Origin: Polaromonas sp.
GTDB lineage: Bacteria > Pseudomonadota > Gammaproteobacteria > Burkholderiales > Burkholderiaceae_C
DNA: 64,000 nucleotides
Assembly: GCA_030655515.1 (NCBI GenBank)
Contig: JAURVI010000044.1
Span: 1 to 64,000, forward strand
Reading direction: 5' to 3'
Below are positions 18,332 to 28,204 of the stretch, piece after piece (position 1 is the first letter of the stretch; every line of letters starts with the position of its first letter). The position numbers were made by a program, and so were the translations under genes. The notes beneath the pieces are model-generated. The model did no database searches, was not told the origin of the DNA, and saw only the letters and a list, made by a program, of their open reading frames with translations.

Positions 18332-18721
18332 TCAACCCTGCACGAACAGCGTCACCAGCGGGTCCGGTCCGATCTGGCGGCTCCAGTGGCCGTGCATTGC
18401 CGGGTCAAAACTGGCGCCCGGCGGCAGCAGGTCCGCCGAATAAAAATGCTCGCCGGGTTTGAACACCCGCGACACGCCCCCCTGCAGACCGATTTCCATC
18501 TGGCCGCCGAGAATGAAGACCCACTGCGGCGTCACCGTGCAGTGAAACTGGCTGCGAAACCCCACCGGGCTGTGGCGCAACCGGTAGCCCGAGGAGGGAA
18601 GCAGCGGCGACAGCAAGGCTTGCGGCGAGCCTTCGGTCAGCGTGATCGGCTCGTCGCGGAATTTGGCGCGGCCGTCGGCGCCGGTGTAGAGAATGACTTT
18701 GGTGACATGAGGCATGGGCAT
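18332..18721 (-). CDS. Cupin domain protein
   Basis: The 129-residue protein has a single cupin-like barrel, with FHCTVTPQWVFILGGQMEIGL as first motif and FKPGEHFYSADLLPPG followed by HGHWSRQIGPDP as second. Histidines that could bind metal are present but spaced loosely. Function is unknown; small cupins bind metals and act as enzymes or sensors. An ATG at 18715 (MPHVTK) is an equally likely start. No operon partner on the same strand. Confidence 0.7.
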   Translation of the reverse strand: MPMPHVTKVILYTGADGRAKFRDEPITLTEGSPQALLSPLLPSSGYRLRHSPVGFRSQFHCTVTPQWVFILGGQMEIGLQGGVSRVFKPGEHFYSADLLPPGASFDPAMHGHWSRQIGPDPLVTLFVQG

Positions 18722-18903
18722 TCCGGAAGAAGATTGAAAAAGCGGTGGGTTCAGGGCGGCGGCGTCTGGTCATTGGGTCGGCCACCCCCTCGAGGCTTTG
18801 TGCATTGTCTCCCATGCCTGCGGCTTGCAGCGTGCCAAGCCGGCTGACCGGTAGCGGGCATGCGGTGGCCTTCTTTAGGCCGCGCCCGTTTCGCGCCCCA
18901 CTG

Positions 18904-18955
18904 CAATAGCTATTGAAAACATAGCTGCTTACGCTCATATCTGCTGGGTTCGCGC
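18904..18955 (+). repeat. A/T-richer interspersed repeat with CAATAGCTATTG palindrome
   Basis: The palindrome CAATAGCTATTG (18904-18915) is followed by AAAACATAGCTGCTTACGCT. The CTATTGAAA...AGC pattern is reminiscent of a short repeat frequent in Comamonadaceae intergenic DNA, recalled here without a search. A related fragment (GCTATTGAAATCAGAGC) occurs inside ybgC near 59673. It lies in the leader of the downstream thioesterase gene. Confidence 0.45.
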
Positions 18956-18995
18956 CCATTCATCTGTAAAATACACAAAAAAAAAGGAATCCCCA

Positions 18996-19544
18996 ATGAC
19001 CCCGGAACAAACCCTTGCGCAATGGATTGAGCAGCGCAACACCGTCGTCGAGCGCATGCTGGCCGGCGGTGGCAAGCCGGGCCTGGCCCGCCCCGAGATG
19101 GTGGCCGGCAAAACCGGACTGGAAATATTGCAGGCCATGCTGGCCGGCACCCTGCCCTTCTCGCCCATTGCCGAGACACTGGATTTCTCGCTGATCGAGG
19201 TCGAACCCGGCAAAGCCGTCTTCCAGGGCACCCCACAGCTCAGACACTACAACCCGCTGGGCAGCGTGCATGGCGGCTGGTATGCGACGCTGCTGGACTC
19301 TGCGCTGGCCTGCGCCATACACACCATGCTGCCGGCGGGCCGTGCCCACACAACGGCCGAGCTCGGTGTCAACATCGTGCGTGCAGCCTCACACACAACC
19401 GGCCCGCTGCGCGCCATCGGCACCGTCATTCACTGCGGCAGACAACTGGCCACCGCCGAGGCCCGCATCGTCGGACCCGACGGCAAGCTCTACGCCCATG
19501 CCACAACGACTTGTCTGGTGTTTGAAACGCCGAAGCCGGGGTAG
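18996..19544 (+). CDS. PaaI-type hotdog thioesterase
   Basis: The 182-residue protein carries a single 4HBT hotdog domain. The signature HYNPLGSVHGGWYATLLDSALACA includes the HGG and the acidic residue of the catalytic helix, and AELGVNIVRAA is the following strand. Family members hydrolyse aromatic or medium-chain acyl-CoA in the cytoplasm. The first 45 residues are an N-terminal helical extension. GGAAT just before the ATG can serve as ribosome-binding site. Confidence 0.85.
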   Translation: MTPEQTLAQWIEQRNTVVERMLAGGGKPGLARPEMVAGKTGLEILQAMLAGTLPFSPIAETLDFSLIEVEPGKAVFQGTPQLRHYNPLGSVHGGWYATLLDSALACAIHTMLPAGRAHTTAELGVNIVRAASHTTGPLRAIGTVIHCGRQLATAEARIVGPDGKLYAHATTTCLVFETPKPG

Positions 19545-19861
19545 ATTGGCGAAGCGCGGTCATATATGGACTCCCCCACAACGGCAAGAAACTGACCGAT
19601 AGATCGGCTTTTGGGGAAGCGCCTGCAGTCGTCTATCCGGCATCTGTTGTAGGCTCTGTTGTGACCCGTACCGACATGGAATCTGCGTCACCGATGCGCC
19701 AGTCGTCACAAGCGGCAGGCAAGCTGAAGGAAGAGTTATCGGCGTCTGTCGATGTGGGGTGAACCCGGTTGGCATGAGGGTCTGAAAACAAAAAAGCCCC
19801 GATTTACGGGGCTTTTAGGGTGATTACCAGACTTCTTGGGAAGTCTTAGAACCTACTCTCT
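19545..19861. other. Intergenic region downstream of the thioesterase
   Basis: About 317 bases with no gene supported. A 71-codon minus-strand frame has no recognisable feature. The right end holds the tRNA-Ser terminator at 19785-19816. Nothing else was identified. Confidence 0.5.
19785..19816 (-). terminator. Rho-independent terminator of tRNA-Ser
   Basis: AAAAGCCCCGATTTACGGGGCTTTT (stem GCCCCG/CGGGGC, 19796-19812). Read on the minus strand it ends in a T-run, about 45 bases downstream of the tRNA-Ser 3' end. Confidence 0.85.
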
Positions 19862-19954
19862 TGGCGGAAACGGAGGGATTCGAACCCTCGATGAGGCTCT
19901 ACACCCCATACTCCCTTAGCAGGGGAGCACCTTCGGCCACTCGGTCACGTTTCC
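19862..19954 (-). tRNA. tRNA-Ser (anticodon GCT), CCA encoded
   Basis: The 93-nt minus-strand sequence folds as a class II tRNA. It has a GGAAACG acceptor arm paired with CGTTTCC, a D-arm ACCGAGTGGCCGAAGGT, the anticodon arm CTCCC-CTGCTAA-GGGAG with anticodon GCT, and a long variable arm. The T-arm has GGTTCGAATCC, and the 3' end is GCCA with CCA in the genome. It reads serine AGC/AGU codons. It lies downstream of lysC on the same strand and has its own terminator. Confidence 0.97.
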
Positions 19955-20014
19955 TGATTTCTGGCTGAGCGCGGATTATCGCACGACTCGGGCGTTTGTC
20001 GAGCAATCCGGGGT

Positions 20015-21283
20015 TCAGGCAGTCGGCTGGTCCAGGTCAAAGGCTTTGTGCAGTGCGCGCACGGCGAGCTCCATGTATTTTTCGTCGATCACGACCGAGG
20101 TCTTGATTTCGCTGGTGGAGATCATCTGAATGTTGATGCCCTCTTCGCTCAGGCAGCGGAACATCTTGCTGGCAATACCGACATGGCTGCGCATGCCGAT
20201 GCCGACGATGCTGACCTTGCAGATTTTCGCGTCGCCGGTGATTTCCTGCGCGCCCAATGCGGGCAAGACCTTGGCCTTGAGCAGGTCCATGGCTTTGGCG
20301 TAGTCGTTGCGATGCACGGTGAAGCTGAAGTCGGTCAGGCCGCCCTTGCTGATGTTCTGGATGATCACATCGACTTCGATGTTGGCGTCGGCGACAGCGC
20401 CGAGAATCTGGTACGCAATGCCCGGGGTGTCCGGCACACCGAGTATGGAGATTTTGGCTTCGTCGCGGTTGAATGCGATGCCCGATACGATGGCTTGTTC
20501 CATTTGTTCGTCTTCCTCAAAACTGATCAGGGTGCCGGACTTGGCCTCTTCGTCGATGTTGATATCCCAGGGCGTGAAGCTGGAGAGCACACGCAGCGGC
20601 ACCTTGTACTTGCCGGCAAACTCGACCGAGCGAATCTGCAGCACCTTGGAGCCCAGGGAAGCCATCTCCAGCATCTCTTCAAAGCTCACGGTGTGCAGGC
20701 GGCGCGCTTCGGGCACCACGCGCGGGTCGGTCGTGTAAACGCCGTCCACGTCGGTGTAGATCAGGCACTCGTGCGCCTTCAGCGCGGCCGCAACCGCCAC
20801 CGCGGAGGTGTCCGAGCCGCCGCGGCCCAGCGTGGTGATGTTGCCGGCCTCGTCCACGCCTTGAAAGCCGGTGATGATGACGACCTTGCCGGCGTTAAGG
20901 TCGGCGCGCACCTTCTGGTCGTCAATCGACTCGATGCGGGCCTTGGTGTAGGCATTGTTGGTTTTGATGGTGACCTGCCAGCCGGCATAACTGACCGCCT
21001 GCATGCCTTCGGCCAGCAATGCAATGGCCAGCAGCGCGCTGGAGGCCTGCTCGCCGGTAGCCGCCAGCGCGTCCAGTTCACGGTTGCAGGCGTCACCGGG
21101 TCGGGCAGGAGCGAGTTCTTTGGCCAGACTCAGCAGGCGGTTGGTTTCGCCGCTCATGGCACTGGGAACCACCACCATCTGATGGCCGGCCCGCGCCCAC
21201 TTGGCGACGCGTTTGGCGACATGGCGAATGCGCTCGGTCGAGCCCATCGACGTGCCGCCGTATTTATGAACGATCAAAGCCAT
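20015..21283 (-). CDS. lysC: Aspartate kinase
   Basis: The 422-residue enzyme phosphorylates aspartate at the start of lysine, threonine and methionine synthesis. KYGGTSMGS (residues 8-16) is the kinase signature, and TLGRGGSDTSAVAVAAALKA is the nucleotide-binding block. Two ACT domains fill the C-terminal part (from about 265; VPDTPGIAYQILGAVADANI and VGIGMRSHVGIASKMFRCLSE), which usually bind the feedback inhibitors lysine and/or threonine. Monofunctional, with no homoserine dehydrogenase fusion. Same-strand neighbours tilS and accA upstream, tRNA-Ser downstream. Confidence 0.95.
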   Translation of the reverse strand: MALIVHKYGGTSMGSTERIRHVAKRVAKWARAGHQMVVVPSAMSGETNRLLSLAKELAPARPGDACNRELDALAATGEQASSALLAIALLAEGMQAVSYAGWQVTIKTNNAYTKARIESIDDQKVRADLNAGKVVIITGFQGVDEAGNITTLGRGGSDTSAVAVAAALKAHECLIYTDVDGVYTTDPRVVPEARRLHTVSFEEMLEMASLGSKVLQIRSVEFAGKYKVPLRVLSSFTPWDINIDEEAKSGTLISFEEDEQMEQAIVSGIAFNRDEAKISILGVPDTPGIAYQILGAVADANIEVDVIIQNISKGGLTDFSFTVHRNDYAKAMDLLKAKVLPALGAQEITGDAKICKVSIVGIGMRSHVGIASKMFRCLSEEGINIQMISTSEIKTSVVIDEKYMELAVRALHKAFDLDQPTA

Positions 21284-21412
21284 GGCGTGATGTCAATCAG
21301 GGGTTGGGTTGCGAACTTTTGCTTTTTTTTTTGCGCGGAATTGCTGTCAAAAACGCCGCATCAGCAGGCACGGACCACCCGCAAACTTTTTAATTATACC
21401 GAGGAGAACCCG

Positions 21413-22423
21413 CTAAAAAGCGTAGTGCAAAACGTCGCCGGACCGCGTGACATGGCCTGCCCCCACCTTCAGGTCAATCCGGTGGCCGCGCGTGGTGCAG
21501 GCCGCAATCTGCGCCAGCAACTGATCGAGTTGCGCCGCGCTCGGCGTGGCCTGATGGGCATCCCGCAGCCAGTGGCGCAACGCGTTGGCTTGCCGCGCTT
21601 TCGACAGCCCCTGCAAGGCCTTGATCGCGGGCGGAATGCCCAGTACCTTGAGGTCTTCGCGAGCCACCTCCAGCAGCACCGCCTGCGCCTGCGCGGCATG
21701 GTGGGCACTGCGCGCAAAGGTGGCGCGGAACTGCGGAAACGCCTGCGCGAGCACCGGCAACAGGCGCGCCCGAATGCGGTTGCGAGTGTAGCGCTCATCG
21801 GTGTTGGTCGGGTCATCGACAAAGGCGACACGCTGCCCCAACACCCATTCGCGCAAAGCAGGCGCCGGGATTTGCAGCAACGGCCGGTAAAACACCACCC
21901 CATCGCGCTCAAACTGTGCCGGCATGGCCGAAAGCCCCGGCAAACCAGCGCCACGGCTGAGCGCCAGCAACAGCGTTTCAACCTGGTCATCCGCATGCTG
22001 GCCCAGCAGTACAGCGCTCAAGGTCTGCTGCTTTGCTGCGCCCGCCAGCGCCGCGTAGCGCGCCCGCCGCGCCGCATCTTCAGGGCTCTCTCCTGGCGCA
22101 GGGCCGGCATCGACATGCACCACGTGCAGCGGCACCGACAAGCGAGAACATACCGACTCGCAGACGCGCACAAAATCGGCGGCGGCGGCCTGAAGCCCGT
22201 GGTGAATGTGAATCGCCTGAACCTGGCCGGGCCAGCGCTGCACAGCGGCCAGCAGCAAGGCGGTGGAGTCGGCGCCGCCGCTGTAGGCCACGCCGAGCGG
22301 CGCAGTGGGGGAAATCGAGGCCAGCGCGGCCAGCGCCGGGTTGGGAAGGTCGAGGTCGAAACCGGCTCCGGAGGCGGCCTGCGGCTTATTTGGCGTCGGC
22401 TTTGGTGTCGGTGTAGCGGCCAT
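21413..22423 (-). CDS. tilS: tRNA(Ile)-lysidine synthase
   Basis: The 336-residue N-type PP-loop ATPase has SGGADST (residues 48-54), then [11 protein letters not shown] and [15 protein letters not shown]. TilS modifies cytidine 34 of the CAU-anticodon tRNA-Ile to lysidine so that it reads AUA. The protein is shorter than E. coli TilS (432) and lacks much of the C-terminal domain, which is common in beta-proteobacteria. Its start lies inside the 3' end of accA, a 38-bp overlap in another frame, so translation is probably coupled. Confidence 0.92.
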   Translation of the reverse strand: MAATPTPKPTPNKPQAASGAGFDLDLPNPALAALASISPTAPLGVAYSGGADSTALLLAAVQRWPGQVQAIHIHHGLQAAAADFVRVCESVCSRLSVPLHVVHVDAGPAPGESPEDAARRARYAALAGAAKQQTLSAVLLGQHADDQVETLLLALSRGAGLPGLSAMPAQFERDGVVFYRPLLQIPAPALREWVLGQRVAFVDDPTNTDERYTRNRIRARLLPVLAQAFPQFRATFARSAHHAAQAQAVLLEVAREDLKVLGIPPAIKALQGLSKARQANALRHWLRDAHQATPSAAQLDQLLAQIAACTTRGHRIDLKVGAGHVTRSGDVLHYAF

Positions 22424-23363
22424 AACTTTGCAGGCGCTCGTAGCGGCGGTCCAGTAATTCCTTGACCTTCAAATCGCTGACCTGGCGAAACGCGTCGTTC
22501 AGCGCGCGCTTCAAAAAAGCCGCCATCTGTTTGTGGTCGCGGTGCGCGCCGCCCACCGGTTCGTTGACGATTTTGTCGATCACGCCCAGCGCCTTGAGCC
22601 GGTGCGCGGTGATGCCCAGGGCTTCGGCCGCCTCCTGCGCTTTGTCCGAGGTTTTCCAGAGAATGGAGGCGCAGCCTTCGGGGCTGATCACCGAGTAAAT
22701 GGAGTACTGAAGCATCACGACCTGATCCGCCACCGAGATGGCCAGCGCGCCGCCGGAGCCGCCTTCGCCGATGATGGTGGTGATGATGGGCACTTCGAGC
22801 TGCGCCATCTCGAAAATGTTGCGGCCAATGGCTTCCGACTGGCCGCGCTCCTCGGCATCTATGCCGGGATAGGCGCCAGGCGTGTCGACAAAGGTGAACA
22901 CCGGCAGCTTGAACTTTTCGGCGGTTTTCATCAGGCGCAAGGCCTTGCGGTAGCCCTCGGGCTTGCTCATGCCGAAGTTGCGCAGGCCGCGCTCTTTGGT
23001 GTCGCGCCCCTTCTGATGGCCCAGCACCATGCAGGCCGTGCCGTTGAAGCGGGCCAGGCCGCCGACGATGCTCAGATCGTCGGAGAAATGACGGTCGCCG
23101 TGCAGTTCCACAAAATCGGTGAAGAGCTCGCCCACATAGTCCAGCGTGTAGGGCCGCTCGGGGTGGCGCGCGATCTTGGTGATCTGCCACGGCGTCAGGT
23201 CGCTGTAAATGTCTTTGGTGAGCTGCTGGCTTTTTTTCGCGAGCTGGTCGATTTCTTCGGAGATATCGACGGCGGACTCGGTTTGCACGTAACGCAGCTC
23301 TTCAATTTTCCCTTCAAGCTCCGCAATCGGCTGCTCGAAATCGAGAAAGGTCTTTTTGGCCAT
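22386..23363 (-). CDS. accA: Acetyl-CoA carboxylase carboxyltransferase subunit alpha
   Basis: The 325-residue subunit transfers the carboxyl group from biotin to acetyl-CoA together with AccD. Hallmarks are [19 protein letters not shown] at the N-terminus, [20 protein letters not shown] (acetyl-CoA/oxyanion region) and [11 protein letters not shown]. The frame extends upstream, but the ATG at 23363 is preceded by AGGAGCAGACC and matches the family N-terminus. It overlaps tilS and follows a DNA glycosylase gene by 16 bp. Confidence 0.96.
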   Translation of the reverse strand: MAKKTFLDFEQPIAELEGKIEELRYVQTESAVDISEEIDQLAKKSQQLTKDIYSDLTPWQITKIARHPERPYTLDYVGELFTDFVELHGDRHFSDDLSIVGGLARFNGTACMVLGHQKGRDTKERGLRNFGMSKPEGYRKALRLMKTAEKFKLPVFTFVDTPGAYPGIDAEERGQSEAIGRNIFEMAQLEVPIITTIIGEGGSGGALAISVADQVVMLQYSIYSVISPEGCASILWKTSDKAQEAAEALGITAHRLKALGVIDKIVNEPVGGAHRDHKQMAAFLKRALNDAFRQVSDLKVKELLDRRYERLQSYGRYTDTKADAK

Positions 23364-23379
23364 GGTCTGCTCCTCAGGC

Positions 23380-24084
23380 TTAAACTCGAACTTGCTCAGT
23401 ACCCAGAACCGGCAAGGGGTCCAGCGAGCGCCAAATATACCAAGTTGCAACGCTGCAATATGGCGCCCAGGCGGCGGCCACCTCGCGTGCGTCGCTGCGG
23501 CTGACCGATTCGCCGGAAAAATAGCTCTGGCTGATGCCGTTGAGCAGGCCGACGTCGTCCAGCGGCAGCACGTTGGGGCGCATCAGATAGAAAATCAGGA
23601 ACATCTCGGCCGTCCAGCGGCCAATGCCGCGAATGGCCACCAGTTCGGCAATGATGGCCTCGTCGTCCATCGACTCCCAGTCCTTGACATGCACGGTACC
23701 GGCGTCGAAATGGATCGCCAGATCGACCAGGTATTCGACCTTGCGCGCGCTCAGGCCGGCCGCGCGCATGTCGTCCACCTTGAGCTTGAGCACGTTGCCG
23801 GGCGTCATTTTTTTCGGCAGCGCATCAAAACGGTGCCAGACCGTCTGCGCCGCCTTCACGGAAATCTGCTGGCCCACAATGCTGCGTGCCAGCGTGCTGA
23901 AGGCGTCCCCGCGCGACTGCAGGCAGGCGTCGCCGAACTGCGGAATCAGGCGCTTCATGACCCGGTCTTTCTTGACCAGGTGTTTGCAGGCCTCGGCCCA
24001 GTAGGCGGGAATGGTGGTCGCGACCGGTTCGCCCACGTCGGCCAGCTCGGTGCTGGCCGGGCCGCTTTTTACGATCTTCTTCAT
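23380..24084 (-). CDS. DNA-3-methyladenine glycosylase (AlkA/HhH-GPD family)
   Basis: The 234-residue protein has the helix-hairpin-helix glycosylase core. [19 protein letters not shown] is the start helix. [20 protein letters not shown] is the HhH with a glycine-rich turn. The catalytic aspartate follows in [12 protein letters not shown]. It removes alkylated purines to start base excision repair. The start at 24084 (MKKIVKSGP) is preferred; the frame is open 50 codons further upstream but that sequence is basic and uncharacteristic. It sits between cysS and accA on the same strand. Confidence 0.88.
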   Translation of the reverse strand: MKKIVKSGPASTELADVGEPVATTIPAYWAEACKHLVKKDRVMKRLIPQFGDACLQSRGDAFSTLARSIVGQQISVKAAQTVWHRFDALPKKMTPGNVLKLKVDDMRAAGLSARKVEYLVDLAIHFDAGTVHVKDWESMDDEAIIAELVAIRGIGRWTAEMFLIFYLMRPNVLPLDDVGLLNGISQSYFSGESVSRSDAREVAAAWAPYCSVATWYIWRSLDPLPVLGTEQVRV

Positions 24085-24139
24085 AGCCGCTCGCCACCGT
24101 TTATCAAGGGATGGAGGCCTTTTTTTCTTGGAAAATGCG

Positions 24140-25516
24140 TCAAGACTGGACCTCCCAGGTCGTTCCACCGGCCGCGTCCTTGAGCACGATGCCGCGCGCC
24201 AGCATATCCTGGCGGATGCGGTCGGCTTCGGCAAAGTTCTTGGCCGCCTTGGCGATGGCGCGCTGAGTGATCAACGCGTCGATGGCGGCCTCGTCAAGAC
24301 CGGCGCCGGCCTGTAAAAAGGCAGCCGGATCGTTTTGCAGCAGACCCAGGCAACCTGCCAGCGCCTTGAGCAAACCCGCCAGCGCGGCCGACTTGCGTTT
24401 GTTGACCTCACCGGCCAGTTCAAACAGCACGGCCATCGCCTCGGGGGTACCGAAATCGTCGTCCATGGCTGCCTTGAAACGCGCGGCAAAGGGCTGCGCC
24501 CAGTCGATTTCTACCTGATCGGGCGGCACCAGCGCCAGTGCGGTGTACAGCCGTTTCAGCGAATTGCGCGCGTCGTCCAGGTGCGCGTCGCTGTAGTTCA
24601 GCGGGCTGCGGTAGTGGGCGCGGACGATAAAGAAGCGGACGGTTTCGGGATCGTACTTGGCAAGCACTTCCTGAATCGTGAAAAAATTGCCCAGGCTTTT
24701 GGACATCTTTTCGTTGTCGACCCGCACAAAGCCGTTGTGCATCCAGAACCTGGCCAGCGGCTTGCCGTTGGCCGCTTCGCTCTGGGCGATTTCGTTCTCG
24801 TGGTGCGGAAACTGCAAGTCAGCGCCGCCGCCGTGGATATCAAAAGTTTCGCCGAGCGTCTGGCAGCTCATGGCCGAGCACTCGATATGCCAGCCGGGCC
24901 GGCCTTTGCCGTAGCGGCTGTCCCATTTGGCGTCGTCAGGCTCGTCGGCCTTGGCCGACTTCCACAAAACAAAATCGAGCGGGTCGTCCTTGCCATCGTG
25001 TACCGCCACCCGTTCACCGGCGCGCAGCTCGTCGAGCGACTTGCCCGACAGCTTGCCGTAGCCAACAAACTTGCGCACGGCATAGTTCACATCGCCGTTT
25101 CCGGCGCGGTAGGCCAGGCCTTTTTTCTCCAGCGTCGCGATCATGCCCAGCATCTGCGGCACGTACTCGGTGGCGCGCGGCTCCAGCGTGGGCGACTCGA
25201 TGCCGAGCGCGCCAATGTCGCGGTGCATCGCCACAATCATCTCGTCGGTCAGGGTCCGGATGGTGATGCCGCGCTCGACCGCGCGCTTGATGATCTTGTC
25301 GTCGATATCGGTGATGTTGCGCACGTAGGTCACGCGCAAACCGCTGATCTTCAACCAGCGCTGCACCACGTCGAACGCCATCATCATGCGGGCATGGCCG
25401 ATGTGGCACAGGTCGTAAATGGTCATGCCGCACACATACATGCGTACCTGCCCGGGAACCAGGGGCGAAAAATCTTCCACGGCACGCGAGAGCGTGTTGT
25501 AAATGCGAAGGCTCAT
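24140..25516 (-). CDS. cysS: Cysteinyl-tRNA synthetase
   Basis: The 458-residue class I synthetase charges tRNA-Cys. The HIGH motif is seen as [13 protein letters not shown], the KMSKS loop as [12 protein letters not shown], and zinc ligands include [13 protein letters not shown] and the ECSAMS segment ([14 protein letters not shown]). The C-terminal DALR-like helical part is complete. Length matches E. coli CysS (461). It heads the leftward run cysS-glycosylase-accA-tilS-lysC; the gap to the divergent TPR gene holds the promoters. Confidence 0.96.
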   Translation of the reverse strand: MSLRIYNTLSRAVEDFSPLVPGQVRMYVCGMTIYDLCHIGHARMMMAFDVVQRWLKISGLRVTYVRNITDIDDKIIKRAVERGITIRTLTDEMIVAMHRDIGALGIESPTLEPRATEYVPQMLGMIATLEKKGLAYRAGNGDVNYAVRKFVGYGKLSGKSLDELRAGERVAVHDGKDDPLDFVLWKSAKADEPDDAKWDSRYGKGRPGWHIECSAMSCQTLGETFDIHGGGADLQFPHHENEIAQSEAANGKPLARFWMHNGFVRVDNEKMSKSLGNFFTIQEVLAKYDPETVRFFIVRAHYRSPLNYSDAHLDDARNSLKRLYTALALVPPDQVEIDWAQPFAARFKAAMDDDFGTPEAMAVLFELAGEVNKRKSAALAGLLKALAGCLGLLQNDPAAFLQAGAGLDEAAIDALITQRAIAKAAKNFAEADRIRQDMLARGIVLKDAAGGTTWEVQS

Positions 25517-25807
25517 GAAATGTCTGGGTGTTCAGTCTGGCTTGATTCGCCGAAACCGGAAGGAGTCGCTGGAACTGAGGCAGGTCATCGCGTACATCAG
25601 CAAAAGAGGGAAAGCTGCTCCGAAAGGTGGGGCCATGAAAACGCAGGCGGGCAATTTAACCAAAGACAGTCTCCCAGACTATAGCGCCCCTCAGAGATAC
25701 AATCGCCCAGTATATCCACCTGGTCAGAGTCCGTGCGGCAAGCCGCCACGTCAGCTTTTTCCAGGTTCGTGTTTCGTACCAGCCATCCCATGCTTTGCAG
25801 AGAAAAT

Positions 25808-26875
25808 ATGTCCAAGTCAGGTTCCCTTCCAAGCAATCCGCTGCCGGCCGCCCTGCGTTGGCTGGCTTTGGCGGCGGCCTTGCTCGTGTCGGCGGCACAT
25901 GCCGACGAGTACACCGACGTGAACGACCTGGTCCGCTCCGGTCAGTTGACGCAAGCGTTGACCAAGGCCGACCAGTACCTTGCGGCGAAGCCGCGCGATC
26001 CGCAAATGCGTTTTATCAAGGGCGTGATTCAGACCGAGGCCGGCAAACCGGCCGACGCGATCAGCACCTTTATCAAGATCACCCAGGACTACCCGGAGCT
26101 GCCCGAACCCTACAACAACCTGGCCGTGTTGTACGCCGGTCAAAACCAGTTCGACAAAGCCAGGGCGGCGCTCGAGATGGCGATACGCACCAACCCAAGC
26201 TACGCCACCGCCCACGAAAATCTCGGCGACGTGTACGCCAGGCTGGCCAGCCAGGCCTACAGCAAGGCCCTGCAGCTCGACGGCGGCAACAGCGCCGTGC
26301 CGCCCAAGCTGGCATTGATCCGCACCCTCTTCACCGCCGAGGTCAAAGGCCAGAAGCAGGCACCCAGCAACCAGTCCTCCGGGCCGGTCACGGTCCAGCC
26401 ACCGGCGGCACCCGTGCCGGCCAAACCTGCTGCGGCCGTGGCACCTCCCGCTCCCGCAGCTCCGGTGCCGGCTGCACCACCGGCTACCCCGGCTACGACC
26501 GCGCCTGCCCCGGCTCCCACGGTGCCGGCCGGCGCTGCTGAAAAAGAAGTTGAACGCACCGTGCGTGCCTGGGCCAGCGCCTGGGCCGCCAAAGACATGG
26601 CCGCCTACTTGGCCGCTTACGGCAAAGACTTCACCCCCCCCGGCAAGCAGTCCCGCAAAACCTGGGAAGAAGAGCGGCGCAGCCGCATCGTCGGCAAATC
26701 CCGGATCAGTGTGAAACTGAGCAACCTGTCCGTGGCCGTCAAAGGCAACACGGCCACCGCCCGGTTCAAGCAAGACTACAGCGCCGATGCGCTCCATGTG
26801 TCGAGCCGCAAGACGCTGGACATGGCCAAAGCCGGCGAACGCTGGCTCATCGTCAGGGAGTCGACCGGCGGCTGA
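25808..26875 (+). CDS. Secreted TPR protein with C-terminal NTF2-like domain
   Basis: The 355-residue protein has a signal peptide (LALAAALLVSAAHA), TPR repeats over residues 30-160 (LTKADQYLAAKPRDPQMRF, PEPYNNLAVLYAGQNQFDKA), a long Pro/Ala linker, and a C-terminal domain starting VERTVRAWASAWAAKDMAAY. That C-terminal domain has the NTF2/SnoaL-like pattern and resembles the C-terminus of the next gene's product. The likely location is the periplasm, with a role in protein interactions at the cell envelope. The ATG at 25808 is chosen for the signal peptide; an ATG at 25790 is possible. Confidence 0.78.
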   Translation: MSKSGSLPSNPLPAALRWLALAAALLVSAAHADEYTDVNDLVRSGQLTQALTKADQYLAAKPRDPQMRFIKGVIQTEAGKPADAISTFIKITQDYPELPEPYNNLAVLYAGQNQFDKARAALEMAIRTNPSYATAHENLGDVYARLASQAYSKALQLDGGNSAVPPKLALIRTLFTAEVKGQKQAPSNQSSGPVTVQPPAAPVPAKPAAAVAPPAPAAPVPAAPPATPATTAPAPAPTVPAGAAEKEVERTVRAWASAWAAKDMAAYLAAYGKDFTPPGKQSRKTWEEERRSRIVGKSRISVKLSNLSVAVKGNTATARFKQDYSADALHVSSRKTLDMAKAGERWLIVRESTGG

Positions 26876-26935
26876 CCGGCATGCGCACCCTCCAGCGCTT
26901 CCTTGATTGTTGACACTTTTTTTCTCACCCCCTCC

Positions 26936-28204
26936 ATGCAGCACGCAGCCGCAGCTCCACTTTTCATAGCACTATCGGTGCTGTGCAGCAACGCCGCAGC
27001 CGCCGAAACCCGAGCAACACAAAAAACGACGACGCGCGCGGTGGACGAGAGCCACAAAAAAAAGACGCGCCCGCCGGCCAGGCCGACGGTCAAGGACGGC
27101 GAAGCCGAAGCGCGTTTGATCGAGATTTACAAACTGGCGGGCCAGTCGAAAGGACGTGCGGCGCTGACCCAGGCCGAACGCCTGGTCAATGACCACCCCA
27201 ACTTCCAGTTGGCGCAACTGGTGTACGGCGACTTGCTGGCAGCCCGATCCCGCCCCCTGCGCACCATGGGCGACGTGCCCGACAACACGGCCAAAGCCGG
27301 CGCCGGCGTACTGGGCGATCTGCGCCAGGAGTCCTTGCTGCGCCTGAAGGCGCTGCGGGAAAGGCCGGCCGCGGGCACCATTCCCTCGCAGTTTCTGGCG
27401 CTGTCGCCGCGCAACAAACACGCGATTGCGGTCGATGCGTCGAAAGCCCGGCTTTATCTGTTTGAAAACACCGCCTCCGGGCTGAAGCTGCTGGGCGACT
27501 ACTACATCTCGCTGGGTCAATCCGGCGTCGAAAAATCCGTCGAAGGTGATTTGCGCACGCCGCTGGGCATCTACTTTGTCACCAGCAATCTGGACCCGAA
27601 ATCATTGAAAGACTTTTATGGTTCCGGTGCCCTGCCCATCAGTTACCCCAACCCGCTGGATGTCAAACGCGGCAAAACCGGCAGCGGCATCTGGCTGCAT
27701 GGCACACCGCCCACGCAGTTCTCGCGCGCCCCGCTGGCCACCGACGGCTGCGTGGTGCTGGCCAACCCGGATCTGGAGCGCATCATCCGGACCGTGGAAG
27801 TGCGCTCCACTCCGGTGGTGATCGCGCAAAGCCTCAAATGGGTGACGCCGCACAGAATCAAGACCGACGGCAAGTCCTTTGAAGAGGCGCTGCAAAGCTG
27901 GCACAAAGCGAAATCGGACGGCGATCTCGCCACGCTGGCCAGCCTGTACGCCAGCGACTTCAGCAGCTACGGCAAAACACTGGCCGACTGGACCAGCCTG
28001 CAACGCACTGAAATCGAAAAAATTCGTGGGCGCTCGGTGCAGCTCAAGGACGTGTCTTACCTGCGCTGGACCGACAGCGCCGACACCATGGTGGTCACCT
28101 TTGGCGAAGTTCTCAGCGGCTCACGCACCGGCCCGGTCCGACGCCAATACTGGGTGCGCCAGGGCCGTCAATGGAAAATATTTTTTGAAGGAGTGATTGG
28201 ATGA
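26936..28204 (+). CDS. L,D-transpeptidase (YkuD) with C-terminal NTF2-like domain
   Basis: The 422-residue protein has a signal peptide (IALSVLCSNAAAA), a helical region, and a YkuD catalytic domain. That domain shows AVDASKARLYLFEN, TPLGIYFV and the active-site block GIWLHGTPPTQFSRAPLATDGCVVL with its His and Cys. YkuD enzymes make 3-3 peptidoglycan cross-links or attach lipoproteins. The C-terminal 110 residues form an NTF2-like domain related to that of the upstream TPR protein. A TTG at 26903 is an alternative start. Its stop overlaps the next start (ATGA). Confidence 0.87.
   Translation: MQHAAAAPLFIALSVLCSNAAAAETRATQKTTTRAVDESHKKKTRPPARPTVKDGEAEARLIEIYKLAGQSKGRAALTQAERLVNDHPNFQLAQLVYGDLLAARSRPLRTMGDVPDNTAKAGAGVLGDLRQESLLRLKALRERPAAGTIPSQFLALSPRNKHAIAVDASKARLYLFENTASGLKLLGDYYISLGQSGVEKSVEGDLRTPLGIYFVTSNLDPKSLKDFYGSGALPISYPNPLDVKRGKTGSGIWLHGTPPTQFSRAPLATDGCVVLANPDLERIIRTVEVRSTPVVIAQSLKWVTPHRIKTDGKSFEEALQSWHKAKSDGDLATLASLYASDFSSYGKTLADWTSLQRTEIEKIRGRSVQLKDVSYLRWTDSADTMVVTFGEVLSGSRTGPVRRQYWVRQGRQWKIFFEGVIG

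Noticed and set aside
20048-22465. 805-codon plus-strand open frame
   Set aside because: It is antisense to lysC and tilS and its composition is that of a mirrored high-GC gene; both minus-strand genes have clear family motifs.
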